Assembly: GCF_026684035.1 (NCBI RefSeq)
Contig: NZ_CP113361.1
Span: forward strand, 2,504,715-2,568,714
Reading direction: 5' to 3'
DNA length: 64,000 nucleotides
Source of the DNA: Methanogenium organophilum
GTDB lineage: Archaea > Halobacteriota > Methanomicrobia > Methanomicrobiales > Methanomicrobiaceae
Position 1 is the stretch's first letter, and every line of letters begins with the position of its first letter. The position numbers and the translations under genes were made by a program. Shown here piece after piece: positions 9,787 to 18,117 of the stretch. Under the pieces are notes generated by a model that was not told where the DNA came from, ran no database searches, and was given only the letters and a program-made list of their open reading frames with translations.

Positions 9787-10305
9787 TCACTCTTCTATCT
9801 GTATAGAGAGGTAAAGATCGCGATAATTGGCATTGATCCGATCTTTTCCCATCACCTGATCGGGAGGAGCATTCTCATCAAAGAGAAGAAATTCAAGGCG
9901 GTTGTATCCCGTTTTATCGACAATGAATGTGTATACCAATTCCTCATGTTGATCATGCTCCAGAGAAACTCTGAACCGATCTAGGGGCTCCATGCTGTTG
10001 ATAATTACCTCATTATTTTCAGTAGTCTGGTTCAGAAGATATATTTCCATAAGGTAAGTAATATCCCGGTACTCATGATTGTGAACACCAACGATTATCG
10101 TTTCGGGCTCTCCGATGTGAATTCGTTCTGGATAATCTGCTGCAATCCCATCTTTTCCAAGAATATAAAAATCCGTGTAATGTTCGCCCTCAGCAGGTAC
10201 AAGGATAACAAATACAATTGCGGCAACCGCTACAACCAATAATAATCCAAACACCAGGATCAGGAACCATTGGAAGATTGAAACTTGCTCGTTTCCGTCT
10301 GTCAT
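9787..10305 (-). CDS. DUF1616-type membrane-anchored protein
   Basis: 172 residues: one transmembrane segment (about 12-35, rich in Val/Ile/Leu) after a short cytoplasmic N-terminus, then an extracellular beta-rich domain. The segment FYILGKDGIAADYPERIHIG, followed by a GVHNHE motif, is the characteristic start of the DUF1616 domain, found in many methanogen surface proteins near polysaccharide genes. The function is unknown. The position next to secreted beta-helix proteins fits a surface role. The ATG overlaps a possible upstream small gene by 4 nt. Confidence 0.7.
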   Translation of the reverse strand: MTDGNEQVSIFQWFLILVFGLLLVVAVAAIVFVILVPAEGEHYTDFYILGKDGIAADYPERIHIGEPETIIVGVHNHEYRDITYLMEIYLLNQTTENNEVIINSMEPLDRFRVSLEHDQHEELVYTFIVDKTGYNRLEFLLFDENAPPDQVMGKDRINANYRDLYLSIQIEE

Positions 10306-10577
10306 CTACTACTCACCATACAAATATTCCATCCTGCATACCTGTTCTCCCAACTATCATTCTGATTACCACAACCTGAAATATTACCATTCATCCCCCC
10401 ATCCTGTGGTTCACATTCGCTGATACCGCCCGTGTTCTTTTTCAGCCCGTCCACAATACTATTAATATCTGGCTCAAACCGAGGTGGATTCCTTATCATA
10501 CAACGAGAGAGAAGAGAACGGCCAATCTTTATCGAAAGGGAGGATACATTGAGCTGATTGTCCAACACTTTCATCAT
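10302..10577 (-). CDS. Possible small hypothetical protein
   Basis: A 91-codon frame ending in an ATGA overlap with the DUF1616-type gene, which is the main reason to keep it. The protein has no transmembrane segment or motif I recognise. It is Asn/Gly/Ser-rich in the C-terminal half. It may be the remnant of a longer gene or a chance frame. Confidence 0.25.
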   Translation of the reverse strand: MMKVLDNQLNVSSLSIKIGRSLLSRCMIRNPPRFEPDINSIVDGLKKNTGGISECEPQDGGMNGNISGCGNQNDSWENRYAGWNICMVSSR

Positions 10578-11444
10578 ATGGGTGGGAAGGAAATCAGTCA
10601 GATAAAGGATATTACTCCACCCCCAATTTGAAAATCAATTATGCATCACTTCATAAGGTGTTTTCCCTGCCATGACAGATCTAGGACAAAGTTTTGATTA
10701 TCCCAATCCTACGATTACTCAATACACACATACTTAATTCCGTTTAATGGCATTCAGTGTCATCGCCACATTGCACAAATACTATTGCTGGCAAAAACCT
10801 GAACACAATAACGTTAAACAAAGCCATCCCAATACGTCATTACATTCTTCTCTCTACCATAGCATATCCCCAATCAGTATTTATTTTTTCCTCATTTTTA
10901 CGGATATGACAATTTAGTCAATTATTCAAAAGTCTTTTCAAAATAGGTGCACAATATTGCCTTTGATTTAATCATTCGAATTCCCATATCAATTGATTCA
11001 TATGGATTTTGGAAACAATTATTGTAGACCATAATAATATTACGGATATGTCGATAGAAATAATTTGCAAAAAATATGGTATCCAATTATGAAGGATTAC
11101 GACAATTCCATTATCGAAATACCCAATATGGATACAAATTCACCCGGTATAATTTTAATATTTGTGCGAATTTTCCCCCGGAATTGGACATAATTTTCCC
11201 AGTCAGTACGTCTCTCAACGTTTCCAAATTATCGTCCGGATTTAGAAATATGCTTATATTCTTGTTTAATTGCATAATTAGTAATATTTGGAATGAATTC
11301 GTGTAGGGCCCGGATGCAAAAAGTACTTCAAATAAACGGGAGTTTTAGAAATTCTCTTTTTTTAATTGCTCTGTATCAATGGCATTATTTTCCAGAATAG
11401 TAATAATGGGTTATAAATTCTGCACAATCAGCATACCATCACTG
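10578..11444. other. Intergenic region without recognised gene
   Basis: Very AT-rich stretch between the PAS protein (its 3' side) and the small genes at 9.8-10.6 kb. A 76-codon plus-strand frame at 11076-11306 has biased, low-information composition and no family resemblance. No RNA gene seen. Confidence 0.45.
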
Positions 11445-12608
11445 TTATGATTCACATTTATCCTGCAGATACCGAATGATATCAGAAATATCTGAACGAT
11501 CAATTAACGAAATACCATAATGCCTCACAATCATATTTCTGACCTTTTCTGACTCAATCCAGCCGTTATCCAGATTATTTATAAGATTATCAATCTCTTT
11601 GATGTACGGAAGAATCTTTTCAGTCACTTCATCACTACATTCAAGGTCAATAATACTGAGAATTACCTGCAGGGGATTTCTTATATGGTCATTTAAAACA
11701 GCAAACTGCTCCATATTTTTGTCAATCTGGATAAATGCCTCTTTTTTCATATTTTCAAGAACAAAATATTCTGTTGTATCCCTCATGTACAACACAGACT
11801 GCTTAAAAACACCATTTTCAACCATTGGCATATTTCGCAAGGAGTATATTGCAAATTTCCCATTATAGCGGTATTTAATCTCTTCTTCAAAATAATCCTG
11901 TAATACAAAAGAATTCAAAAAACCCGAATCCTTCTCATAAGAGAAAAATGAACCCATTGCTTTAAGATTCATCCCCTGAATATCTCCCCGAACTCCACTA
12001 TTTCTACACAGTGTTTCAAATGCATCATTGTAAATGATAATACGAAATGACTCGTCAATGACAACAAGAATATCATGAAGGGTATTAATTGTTGTTCGGT
12101 ATTGAAATTCCGAATACCGTATTGCCGCTTCCATCTCTTCGCGTTCTGTAATATCACGGCATAAAACAGTTATATAATTATCCTTCTCAAAATGGGCAGA
12201 ACTAATACTCAATTCCATTCGTATTACCTGCCCATCTCTCACAACCACCGGTGTCTGGATTATTTCTGATGAACCGGGTTCAGATCCTACCATTGCAAAA
12301 ATCTTATGAAGCCTGCCATGATCTGCCAGATCAAAAATGGTCATATTCAGGAGTTCTTTGCTGGTGTAACCAAGCATTTTCTCAGCCTGACTGTTGGCGT
12401 CAATAATGTGCCCCGTTAAAGGTTCAAGAATAAATACAATGTCACGGGTGCTGTCAAGTGTTACTCTGAACCGTTCCAGTTCCTCCTGTTTATACTGGAG
12501 CTGAGGATAATAGCTCTTTTTTATCGAGGATTCACCAAACCCGATAATCCTGTTTCGAATCTCTTTAAGATCTTCCTCATATCGCTTATTACCACTCGCC
12601 ATTTCCAC
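11445..12608 (-). CDS. PAS-domain sensor with degenerate histidine-kinase dimerisation region, no ATPase domain
   Basis: 387 residues, no transmembrane segment, so cytoplasmic. Order: short coiled start (1-45); PAS 1 (about 48-155, with the DANSQAEKMLGYTSKEL motif and a PAC-like tail CRDITEREEME); PAS 2 (about 165-280, YNDAFETLCRNSG); then a helical segment with NDHIRNPLQVILSIIDL (about 310-326). This segment resembles the H-box of histidine kinases (His then Arg-Asn-Pro-Leu). The HATPase part is missing: the protein ends about 60 residues later. Such truncated PAS proteins are common in Methanomicrobiales and may be phosphotransfer or signal-adaptor proteins. The signal is unknown. It lies alone, tail-ward of the alcohol dehydrogenase. 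Confidence 0.82.
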   Translation of the reverse strand: MEMASGNKRYEEDLKEIRNRIIGFGESSIKKSYYPQLQYKQEELERFRVTLDSTRDIVFILEPLTGHIIDANSQAEKMLGYTSKELLNMTIFDLADHGRLHKIFAMVGSEPGSSEIIQTPVVVRDGQVIRMELSISSAHFEKDNYITVLCRDITEREEMEAAIRYSEFQYRTTINTLHDILVVIDESFRIIIYNDAFETLCRNSGVRGDIQGMNLKAMGSFFSYEKDSGFLNSFVLQDYFEEEIKYRYNGKFAIYSLRNMPMVENGVFKQSVLYMRDTTEYFVLENMKKEAFIQIDKNMEQFAVLNDHIRNPLQVILSIIDLECSDEVTEKILPYIKEIDNLINNLDNGWIESEKVRNMIVRHYGISLIDRSDISDIIRYLQDKCES

Positions 12609-12668
12609 GCACCAGTTTTAGGAACAAATTAGACAGTTACCAAATTATTCATCACGTAATGTGGATTT

Positions 12669-13829
12669 TCAAAGGACACCAGCAAACAGATGAAAGAGAT
12701 CATCTGAATCAGGTATCCTTGGATTTGTTGCAATACAAGGATCAACAGCAGTATGTGCTACTAAATATGGAATATCGTCTTCTGTGGCACCATATTCAGA
12801 AAGCATCAGCACATTATCCGTCATCTCACTCATCCAGGATATTTTATCTACCATTGCCGTTACTACTTCTTTATCATCGGAAATGCCTGCAGAAATACCA
12901 AGGATATCTGCTATTTTTCGGTATTTTCGTGGAGATGAGGAATAATTATATTGAATAACACTCCGCATCGCAATTGAACTTGCAAGCCCGTGTGGCAGAT
13001 CAAAAAAGGCGCCAATAGCATGAGACATTGCATGGATCAGTCCAAGTCCTGCATTGGAAAATGAAATTCCTGCATACATACTTGCCATAAGAGACTGAAA
13101 CCGATAATCAGCATTATCTGCATCATCTCGTGAAAACGGAAACAAACCAGCGGTGACTTTTATTGATTCAATCGCCAGCATGTCACTAAAATGAGACGAA
13201 CCATTGGATACGTATGCCTCAAGTGCATGTGTGAAGGTATCGATGCCGGAATGAATGGTGACATCATCGGGTTGTGTCATCAGGGGGATGGTATCAATGA
13301 GAGACACATCAGGAACAAGGGATTTTGATATAATGAGATTCTTAGTTTTCTGTTTTGTATTACAGATGACTGCATATTGTGAAACATCTGCTCCACTTCC
13401 CGCAGTCGTTGGAACGCAGATCAACGGGGGCATTGGATTTCTGACGAGATCAACGCCAATATAATCCGTAATTGTTCCACCATTTGCGGCAATTATTCCT
13501 ATTCCCTTTGCACAGTCTAAAACACTGCCTCCCCCGATTGCAAGAATTCCGGTACACTCTTCACACAGATATGTGTCCGCACCTGCCATTACATTATAAT
13601 CCCGGGGATTTTCCTCAATTTCTGAAAAAATAACATATTCTGTCCCGGTTTCATCCAGACTCTGAAGGATTTCACGCATCCAGTTCTGGCAGAAGAGATT
13701 CTCATCTGTCGCGATAAGAATATTATCAGCATGAAAATTTTTGGTGTATCTGCCGGCAAAAATTCGTGAATTGTCCCCGGTAATAATTTCCGGAATAACA
13801 TATTTTCTGTGTTCACGAACTATTTCCAT
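12669..13829 (-). CDS. Iron-containing alcohol dehydrogenase
   Basis: 386 residues of the group III metal-dependent alcohol dehydrogenase family, which oxidises or reduces alcohol/aldehyde pairs with NAD(P). Visible motifs: GGGSVLDCAKGIG nucleotide-binding segment (about 98-110), PTTAGSGADVS, metal ligands in GIDTFTHALEAY (Asp and His), GLIHAMSHAIG (His) and LPHGLA (His). Full length with all metal ligands present, so probably active. Substrate cannot be told. Methanogens that use secondary alcohols often have other ADH types, so a role in aldehyde disposal is equally possible. Confidence 0.92.
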   Translation of the reverse strand: MEIVREHRKYVIPEIITGDNSRIFAGRYTKNFHADNILIATDENLFCQNWMREILQSLDETGTEYVIFSEIEENPRDYNVMAGADTYLCEECTGILAIGGGSVLDCAKGIGIIAANGGTITDYIGVDLVRNPMPPLICVPTTAGSGADVSQYAVICNTKQKTKNLIISKSLVPDVSLIDTIPLMTQPDDVTIHSGIDTFTHALEAYVSNGSSHFSDMLAIESIKVTAGLFPFSRDDADNADYRFQSLMASMYAGISFSNAGLGLIHAMSHAIGAFFDLPHGLASSIAMRSVIQYNYSSSPRKYRKIADILGISAGISDDKEVVTAMVDKISWMSEMTDNVLMLSEYGATEDDIPYLVAHTAVDPCIATNPRIPDSDDLFHLFAGVL

Positions 13830-14025
13830 ATAGCATATCCCCAGGGAAAAATCTGATCAGATATTCTCTGTTGATATTAAATAACATCCCATTATTGCAC
13901 ATGAAAGGCGTGAATGGGCATTATAATCTCATATGACATTACTTTCAGATATACGATATAATGGCTGATTCTGTGTTCATACCCTATAGAAATATCTATA
14001 TTCTTATCATTAAGATGAGTTCTTT

Positions 14026-14484
14026 ATGAGAATACCAAAGAAAGATACATTCCTATGGATTTCAATAGCCTTACTGTGCACCATATTTCTAACAGTATGT
14101 GGTGGCTGCACGGATTCTGTGCCTGATGGAATAACAGATGATGACATCATGGTTATACCCAACACTGTCACACCCACATCATCAACCGGCGAACAGGTAT
14201 ACGGAAATCTTGTCATTGATGTGCCGGATTTTGTTCAGCACTGGAAGCCTGACGGCACATGTTACTGGGAAGGACGTATCCATGTCACGAACACCGGCAA
14301 TGAACCTGAGATGAATACTGTCATTCGTTCATATCTCATTCGTGTATCCGATGACCACAAAGAATACGTCGACAGTAAATCACTTTCCCGAATTAATCCG
14401 AATGAACCGCTATCATATGTTTCACAACTATATGGCAGCTGTGATGAAGACTACTACATTGTGGTAACTGCAGATACCGAATAA
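14026..14484 (+). CDS. Putative lipoprotein, unknown function
   Basis: 152 residues. N-terminus has Lys residues, a hydrophobic stretch (about 8-24) and a Cys-rich end VCGGC (Cys25/Cys28) that fits a lipoprotein-type processing site. After a Thr/Ser/Pro-rich spacer (about 45-60) comes a beta-rich domain with an IHVTNTGNEPE segment, like extracellular adhesion or CARDB-like folds. It is a single gene between divergently arranged neighbours. Function unknown. Confidence 0.6.
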   Translation: MRIPKKDTFLWISIALLCTIFLTVCGGCTDSVPDGITDDDIMVIPNTVTPTSSTGEQVYGNLVIDVPDFVQHWKPDGTCYWEGRIHVTNTGNEPEMNTVIRSYLIRVSDDHKEYVDSKSLSRINPNEPLSYVSQLYGSCDEDYYIVVTADTE

Positions 14485-14758
14485 TATCTCCGCATATGAT
14501 TTCTTAAAAGAATAAAAAACAATCAATAACAGAATTAAAAGTCTTTCAGTATCAATCACATTTTTTACCTGATTTGCATTCATATTAAGATAAACCTGTC
14601 AAAGACCGCCCCCAGATCATCCCAAAAATGGTTTTCAGGGGGTGAAACATCTGAAATGGATGACTGGAAATTCAATCTGCTTACACAAGTATCGAGAATC
14701 TTGTCATATGCCGGAATAAATCCAAAAATTATTATTGTTTCTCCTCTTCAGTCCTGTT

Positions 14759-15427
14759 ATGAAGATTCTTGCAATAAATGCAAGCCCCCGTGGAAAAAAC
14801 AGCAATACGCTTCAGCTCGTAGAGGCAGCAATTGCAGGAGCAGCAGATGCAGGTGCACAAATAGAATATCTTGATATTTGCAGGTATGACATCAGATACT
14901 GTACAGGATGCGGGAAATGTTACCAGACAGGAGAATGCCCAATTCAGGATGATTATGCAGACATATTATCTAAAATGCAAAATGCTGACGGTCTGATAAT
15001 TGGAACTCCGGTATACATTAATGCCGTTACTGCCCAGCTTAAAACCATGCTGGACCGGATGGCAGACATTATTCATTGTCAGGCATTCACCCGGAAATAC
15101 GGTATTGTCATCACTACCGGTGGTGGAGGCGGTACAGATGACGTGATTTCATATCTTGGAAACACCCTCCAGGTACTTGGAGCAAACATGTGCGGCAGTG
15201 TTGGGGCAATTATGGCAGAGGGCCCTGAAAAATTTGAACAGCAAAAGAATGAAGCCACAAAAATGGGGAAAATTCTTGTAAATGCTATTACAAACCAGAT
15301 TGAATTTCCCGAACAGGAGGAATTGCATGCACAGATGCGGGTCCGTATGTCTGCACTTGTTAGTGCAAACCGCGAAAACATGCAGCATGAATACCAGTAC
15401 CTGAAAGAAAAGGGATGGATTGAATAA
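14759..15427 (+). CDS. Iron-sulfur flavoprotein / NADPH-dependent FMN reductase family
   Basis: 222 residues, flavodoxin-like fold. NASPRGKNSNT (about 6-16) is the FMN phosphate-binding loop. A compact cysteine motif CTGCGKCYQTGEC (CX2CX2CX5C, about 47-59) is that of archaeal iron-sulfur flavoproteins, which hold an FMN and a 4Fe-4S cluster and reduce oxygen, peroxide or unknown acceptors. GTPVYINAVTAQLK and TGGGGGT are further flavin-site segments. The start was moved to the ATG at 14759, because the 8 extra residues of the longer frame precede the first strand (MKILAINAS). Cytoplasmic redox enzyme, stand-alone. Confidence 0.88.
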   Translation: MKILAINASPRGKNSNTLQLVEAAIAGAADAGAQIEYLDICRYDIRYCTGCGKCYQTGECPIQDDYADILSKMQNADGLIIGTPVYINAVTAQLKTMLDRMADIIHCQAFTRKYGIVITTGGGGGTDDVISYLGNTLQVLGANMCGSVGAIMAEGPEKFEQQKNEATKMGKILVNAITNQIEFPEQEELHAQMRVRMSALVSANRENMQHEYQYLKEKGWIE

Positions 15428-15429
15428 TT

Positions 15430-16440
15430 TCAGATGACGATTGGAATGTTCTCTCCACATGCCGAACAGGTTGTGCCGTCAAGACCGACAATCTTAGTCC
15501 TGTATCCATTTCTTTCTATGAGTTGTGCACCGCAGGAATGGCAATACGTATTCTGATAGTCGGTATTTCCTACATTTCCGGTGTATGGGTACAGAATACC
15601 CTCTTCTTTTGCAATTTCACATGCTCTTTCAAGAACTGCCACAGTCGTCGGCATTTTATCAGTCATATGATATTGTGGATAAAATCCGGTGAAATGCATG
15701 GGAGTATCCGGCCCAATATTTTCCACTACCCAGTGGATAAGAGCACGGATTTCATCCGGACTATCATTCATTCCGGGAATAATCAGGGTCACGGTTTCAA
15801 TATGCATCCCGCACTCCTTTGCAACAATGGTAGAGTTGAGGACAGGTTCCAGACGGGCGGAACAGACAGATCGGTAAAAGGAATCAGAGAATGATTTGAT
15901 ATCAACTCTGAAGGCATCAAGCATTGATGATATGTCCTTCAGCGCCTCTTCGGTGATATATCCGTTAGTTACATAAATCGTCTTCAGGTTTTGTTTTTTT
16001 GTAAGTGTACCCATATCTTTGGTATATTCATGCCAAATGGTGGGTTCATTATATGTCCAGGCAATACTTTTGCATTCATTCTCCACAGCACGGCGCACTC
16101 CCTCTTCAGGAGAAATATCCCGAAGATATCCCCGATATTCTGATATCTGTGATATTTCCCAGTTTTGGCAATGTTTACATCGAAAATTACACCCAATTCC
16201 CCCAAGAGAATAAGTATACGTTCCCGGAAGGAAATGATTCAGCGGTTTCTTTTCAATTGGATCAATTGCTTCAGCACTTACTTTCCCATAGGTGAGGGGC
16301 GTAAGAGTCCCTGCAATATTTTTTCGCACACCACAGATTCCGGTTTTTCCATCATGGATTTTGCACCGGTGTGCACATAAATCGCAGCAGATTACATCCT
16401 CCCCACAGATATGACACATATCAGCTTTTCTTACCGTCAC
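15430..16440 (-). CDS. Radical SAM protein of the AmmeMemoRadiSam / pyruvate-formate-lyase-activase-like type
   Basis: 336 residues. The first 55 residues carry a Cys-rich knuckle (CHICGEDVICCDLCAHRC), then GCNFRCKHCQNW provides the radical SAM CX3CX2C motif binding the 4Fe-4S cluster (about 75-86). A zinc-ribbon-like CSACGENIPI closes the C-terminus. This arrangement is that of the COG1180 proteins called AmmeMemoRadiSam system radical SAM enzyme in archaea, of unknown substrate. The GTG at 16440 is taken as start: it follows GGAGGAGG by a few bases, whereas the longer frame would run into the divergent pyrH. Its usual partners are not adjacent. Confidence 0.85.
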   Translation of the reverse strand: MTVRKADMCHICGEDVICCDLCAHRCKIHDGKTGICGVRKNIAGTLTPLTYGKVSAEAIDPIEKKPLNHFLPGTYTYSLGGIGCNFRCKHCQNWEISQISEYRGYLRDISPEEGVRRAVENECKSIAWTYNEPTIWHEYTKDMGTLTKKQNLKTIYVTNGYITEEALKDISSMLDAFRVDIKSFSDSFYRSVCSARLEPVLNSTIVAKECGMHIETVTLIIPGMNDSPDEIRALIHWVVENIGPDTPMHFTGFYPQYHMTDKMPTTVAVLERACEIAKEEGILYPYTGNVGNTDYQNTYCHSCGAQLIERNGYRTKIVGLDGTTCSACGENIPIVI

Positions 16441-16443
16441 GAT

Positions 16444-16452
16444 CCTCCTCCT
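16444..16452 (-). promoter_or_regulatory. Shine-Dalgarno site deciding a GTG start
   Basis: The minus strand reads AGGAGGAGG just before ATC-GTG at 16440. This is the strongest ribosome binding site near the radical SAM gene and rules out the upstream ATG at 16584. Confidence 0.6.
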
Positions 16453-16529
16453 ACCAATCGGTTGCCATCTGAAAAATGGCAGGGAAATGTAATAAACCTT
16501 TAAGTCCTGCAGACAAATTAATATCCTGA

Positions 16530-17231
16530 ATGAAAACCGTAGTGATCTCACTGGGTGGCTCTGTTTTGGTACCGGATATCGCAAATAATAATATTATAAA
16601 ATATCGGGATCTTCTGATTAGTCTTAAAGACACATGCCAGATTTTTATTGTGGTGGGCGGGGGTGGCGAAGCCCGTCGTTACATCGGGGCAGCGCGTGAT
16701 CTGAACATTGATGAAGGAACAGCAGACGAAATAGGGATCCTCATCACCCGGCTGAATGCCCGTCTCCTGATGCATGCATTAGGTAAAGAAAGTTACCCTG
16801 ACATCCCTGAATCATATAATGATGCGCTCATTGCCGGTGAAAGCGGAAAGATTGTTATTATGGGTGGTGTAACTCCCGCACAGACAACAGATGCCGTTGC
16901 AGCGGTTCTTGCAGAGCGCGCAGGAGCAGATCTTCTGATCAACGCCACGGCAGTTGACGGAATATACACAGCAGATCCACGAAAAGACGCATCTGCGATG
17001 AAAATCCCGTATCTTACTCCGGATGAACTGATTGAAATCGTTCAGAAAGGAAGGATGGATGCAGGGTCCAATAATGTGATCGATCTTGTGGCGGCAAAAG
17101 TAATCCAGCGCAGTAAAATTCCAATGGTAGTGCTTGATGGAAGATATCCGGATGGACTACTTGCTTTGATCAAGACTGGTTCAAAAACGGGAAGCCTGGT
17201 ATCCTATAATCCGGATCAGACAGAATTTTGA
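16530..17231 (+). CDS. pyrH: Archaeal-type UMP kinase
   Basis: Phosphorylates UMP to UDP in pyrimidine nucleotide synthesis. 233 residues, amino-acid-kinase fold. Motifs: ISLGGSVLVP (phosphate loop), VVGGGGEARRYI, MGGVTPAQTTDAVAA and TAVDGIYTADPRKD (nucleotide-binding), AGSNNVIDLVAAKVI. Length and motifs fit the archaeal PyrH subfamily. Isopentenyl phosphate kinase, also in this fold, lacks the TTDAVAA and DGIYTADP arrangement. Divergent from the radical SAM gene and followed 56 nt later by tRNA-Pro. Confidence 0.93.
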   Translation: MKTVVISLGGSVLVPDIANNNIIKYRDLLISLKDTCQIFIVVGGGGEARRYIGAARDLNIDEGTADEIGILITRLNARLLMHALGKESYPDIPESYNDALIAGESGKIVIMGGVTPAQTTDAVAAVLAERAGADLLINATAVDGIYTADPRKDASAMKIPYLTPDELIEIVQKGRMDAGSNNVIDLVAAKVIQRSKIPMVVLDGRYPDGLLALIKTGSKTGSLVSYNPDQTEF

Positions 17232-17287
17232 AAATTAAAATCGGCAACTATTTTTACCCAACTCGCCAATATAATGTGCAACACAAG

Positions 17288-17362
17288 GGGGCAGTAGGGT
17301 AGCCTGGTCCATCCTAGAGCGTTTGGGACGCTTTGACGGCAGTTCGAATCTGCCCTGCCCCA
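17288..17362 (+). tRNA. tRNA-Pro(TGG)
   Basis: Cloverleaf folds by eye: acceptor GGGGCAG with CTGCCCC (17288-17294 / 17355-17361), D arm GGG...CTA, anticodon stem GAGCG/CGCTT with loop TTTGGGA (anticodon TGG), T arm GGCAG-TTCGAAT-CTGCC, discriminator A. No intron and no encoded CCA. Closely resembles other archaeal tRNA-Pro in the D loop (TAGCCTGGTCC). A TATA-like AATATAAT lies about 20 bp upstream. Confidence 0.96.
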
Positions 17363-17371
17363 TTTATTATT

Positions 17372-18013
17372 ATGATTCAGGAAGAAGCAAACCTGATTCT
17401 TGCTATTCTTGCAGAAGATTATCCTATACATAATGGCATAGTATCGTTCCTTAAATTTGAAAATCCATTTCAGATACTTATTTTGACCATTCTCTCTGCT
17501 CAAACAACAGATAGGACAGTAAATGGTATCTCCAAGGAGCTATTCGGAAAATATCCTGATGCAGATGCAATGGCACATGCCTCTCCTGAAGAAGTGGAAT
17601 CACTAATCCACTCAACCGGGTTTTACCATACAAAGGCAAAAAACATCATTGCAACCTCCCGCATTCTCGTTACACAATACAATGGGGAAGTTCCGCAGAC
17701 TATGAGTGATCTTGTCACCCTTCCGGGGGTCGGAAGAAAGACTGCAAATATTGTACTGAACCATGCGTTCGGACAGAATGTTGGAATAGCTGTTGATACG
17801 CATGTGAGACGGCTTTCCCAGAGAATTGGCTTTACCGATGCAAACACTCCTGATGCCATTGAAACAGATTTAATGAATCTTTTCAATCAATCCCAGTGGA
17901 AATATATTAATTATCTTCTCATATCACATGGGCGGGCCGTATGCACTGCTAAAAAGCCCCACTGTGGCGTGTGCAGAATTTCAGCCCACTGCCGTTTCTT
18001 TAAAGAAAAATAA
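17372..18013 (+). CDS. nth: Endonuclease III (DNA glycosylase/AP lyase)
   Basis: Removes oxidised pyrimidines and cuts the abasic strand in base-excision repair. 213 residues: helix-hairpin-helix LPGVGRKTANIVL with catalytic Lys (about 115-127), the catalytic Asp in VDTHV (about 139-143), and the C-terminal 4Fe-4S motif CTAKKPHCGVCRISAHC (CX6CX2CX5C). All active-site residues are present. The ATG at 17372 is 9 nt after the tRNA. The longer frame would start inside the tRNA gene and is rejected. Confidence 0.96.
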   Translation: MIQEEANLILAILAEDYPIHNGIVSFLKFENPFQILILTILSAQTTDRTVNGISKELFGKYPDADAMAHASPEEVESLIHSTGFYHTKAKNIIATSRILVTQYNGEVPQTMSDLVTLPGVGRKTANIVLNHAFGQNVGIAVDTHVRRLSQRIGFTDANTPDAIETDLMNLFNQSQWKYINYLLISHGRAVCTAKKPHCGVCRISAHCRFFKEK

Positions 18014-18117
18014 CAGTGCGAAAACCCATTCGATTTTATGAAATGTAAGGATCAGTCATCCCCATATTTCATGTGAAAGAAAGACATTAATATTAAAGAA
18101 CAGATCAGAAGAACAAT

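Noticed and set aside
11076-11306. 76-codon plus-strand frame in the spacer before the PAS gene
   Set aside because: Low-information composition, no motif; chance ORF in AT-rich DNA.
16530-17231. Isopentenyl phosphate kinase as alternative for the amino-acid-kinase gene
   Set aside because: TTDAVAA and DGIYTADP motifs and the length fit archaeal UMP kinase better.
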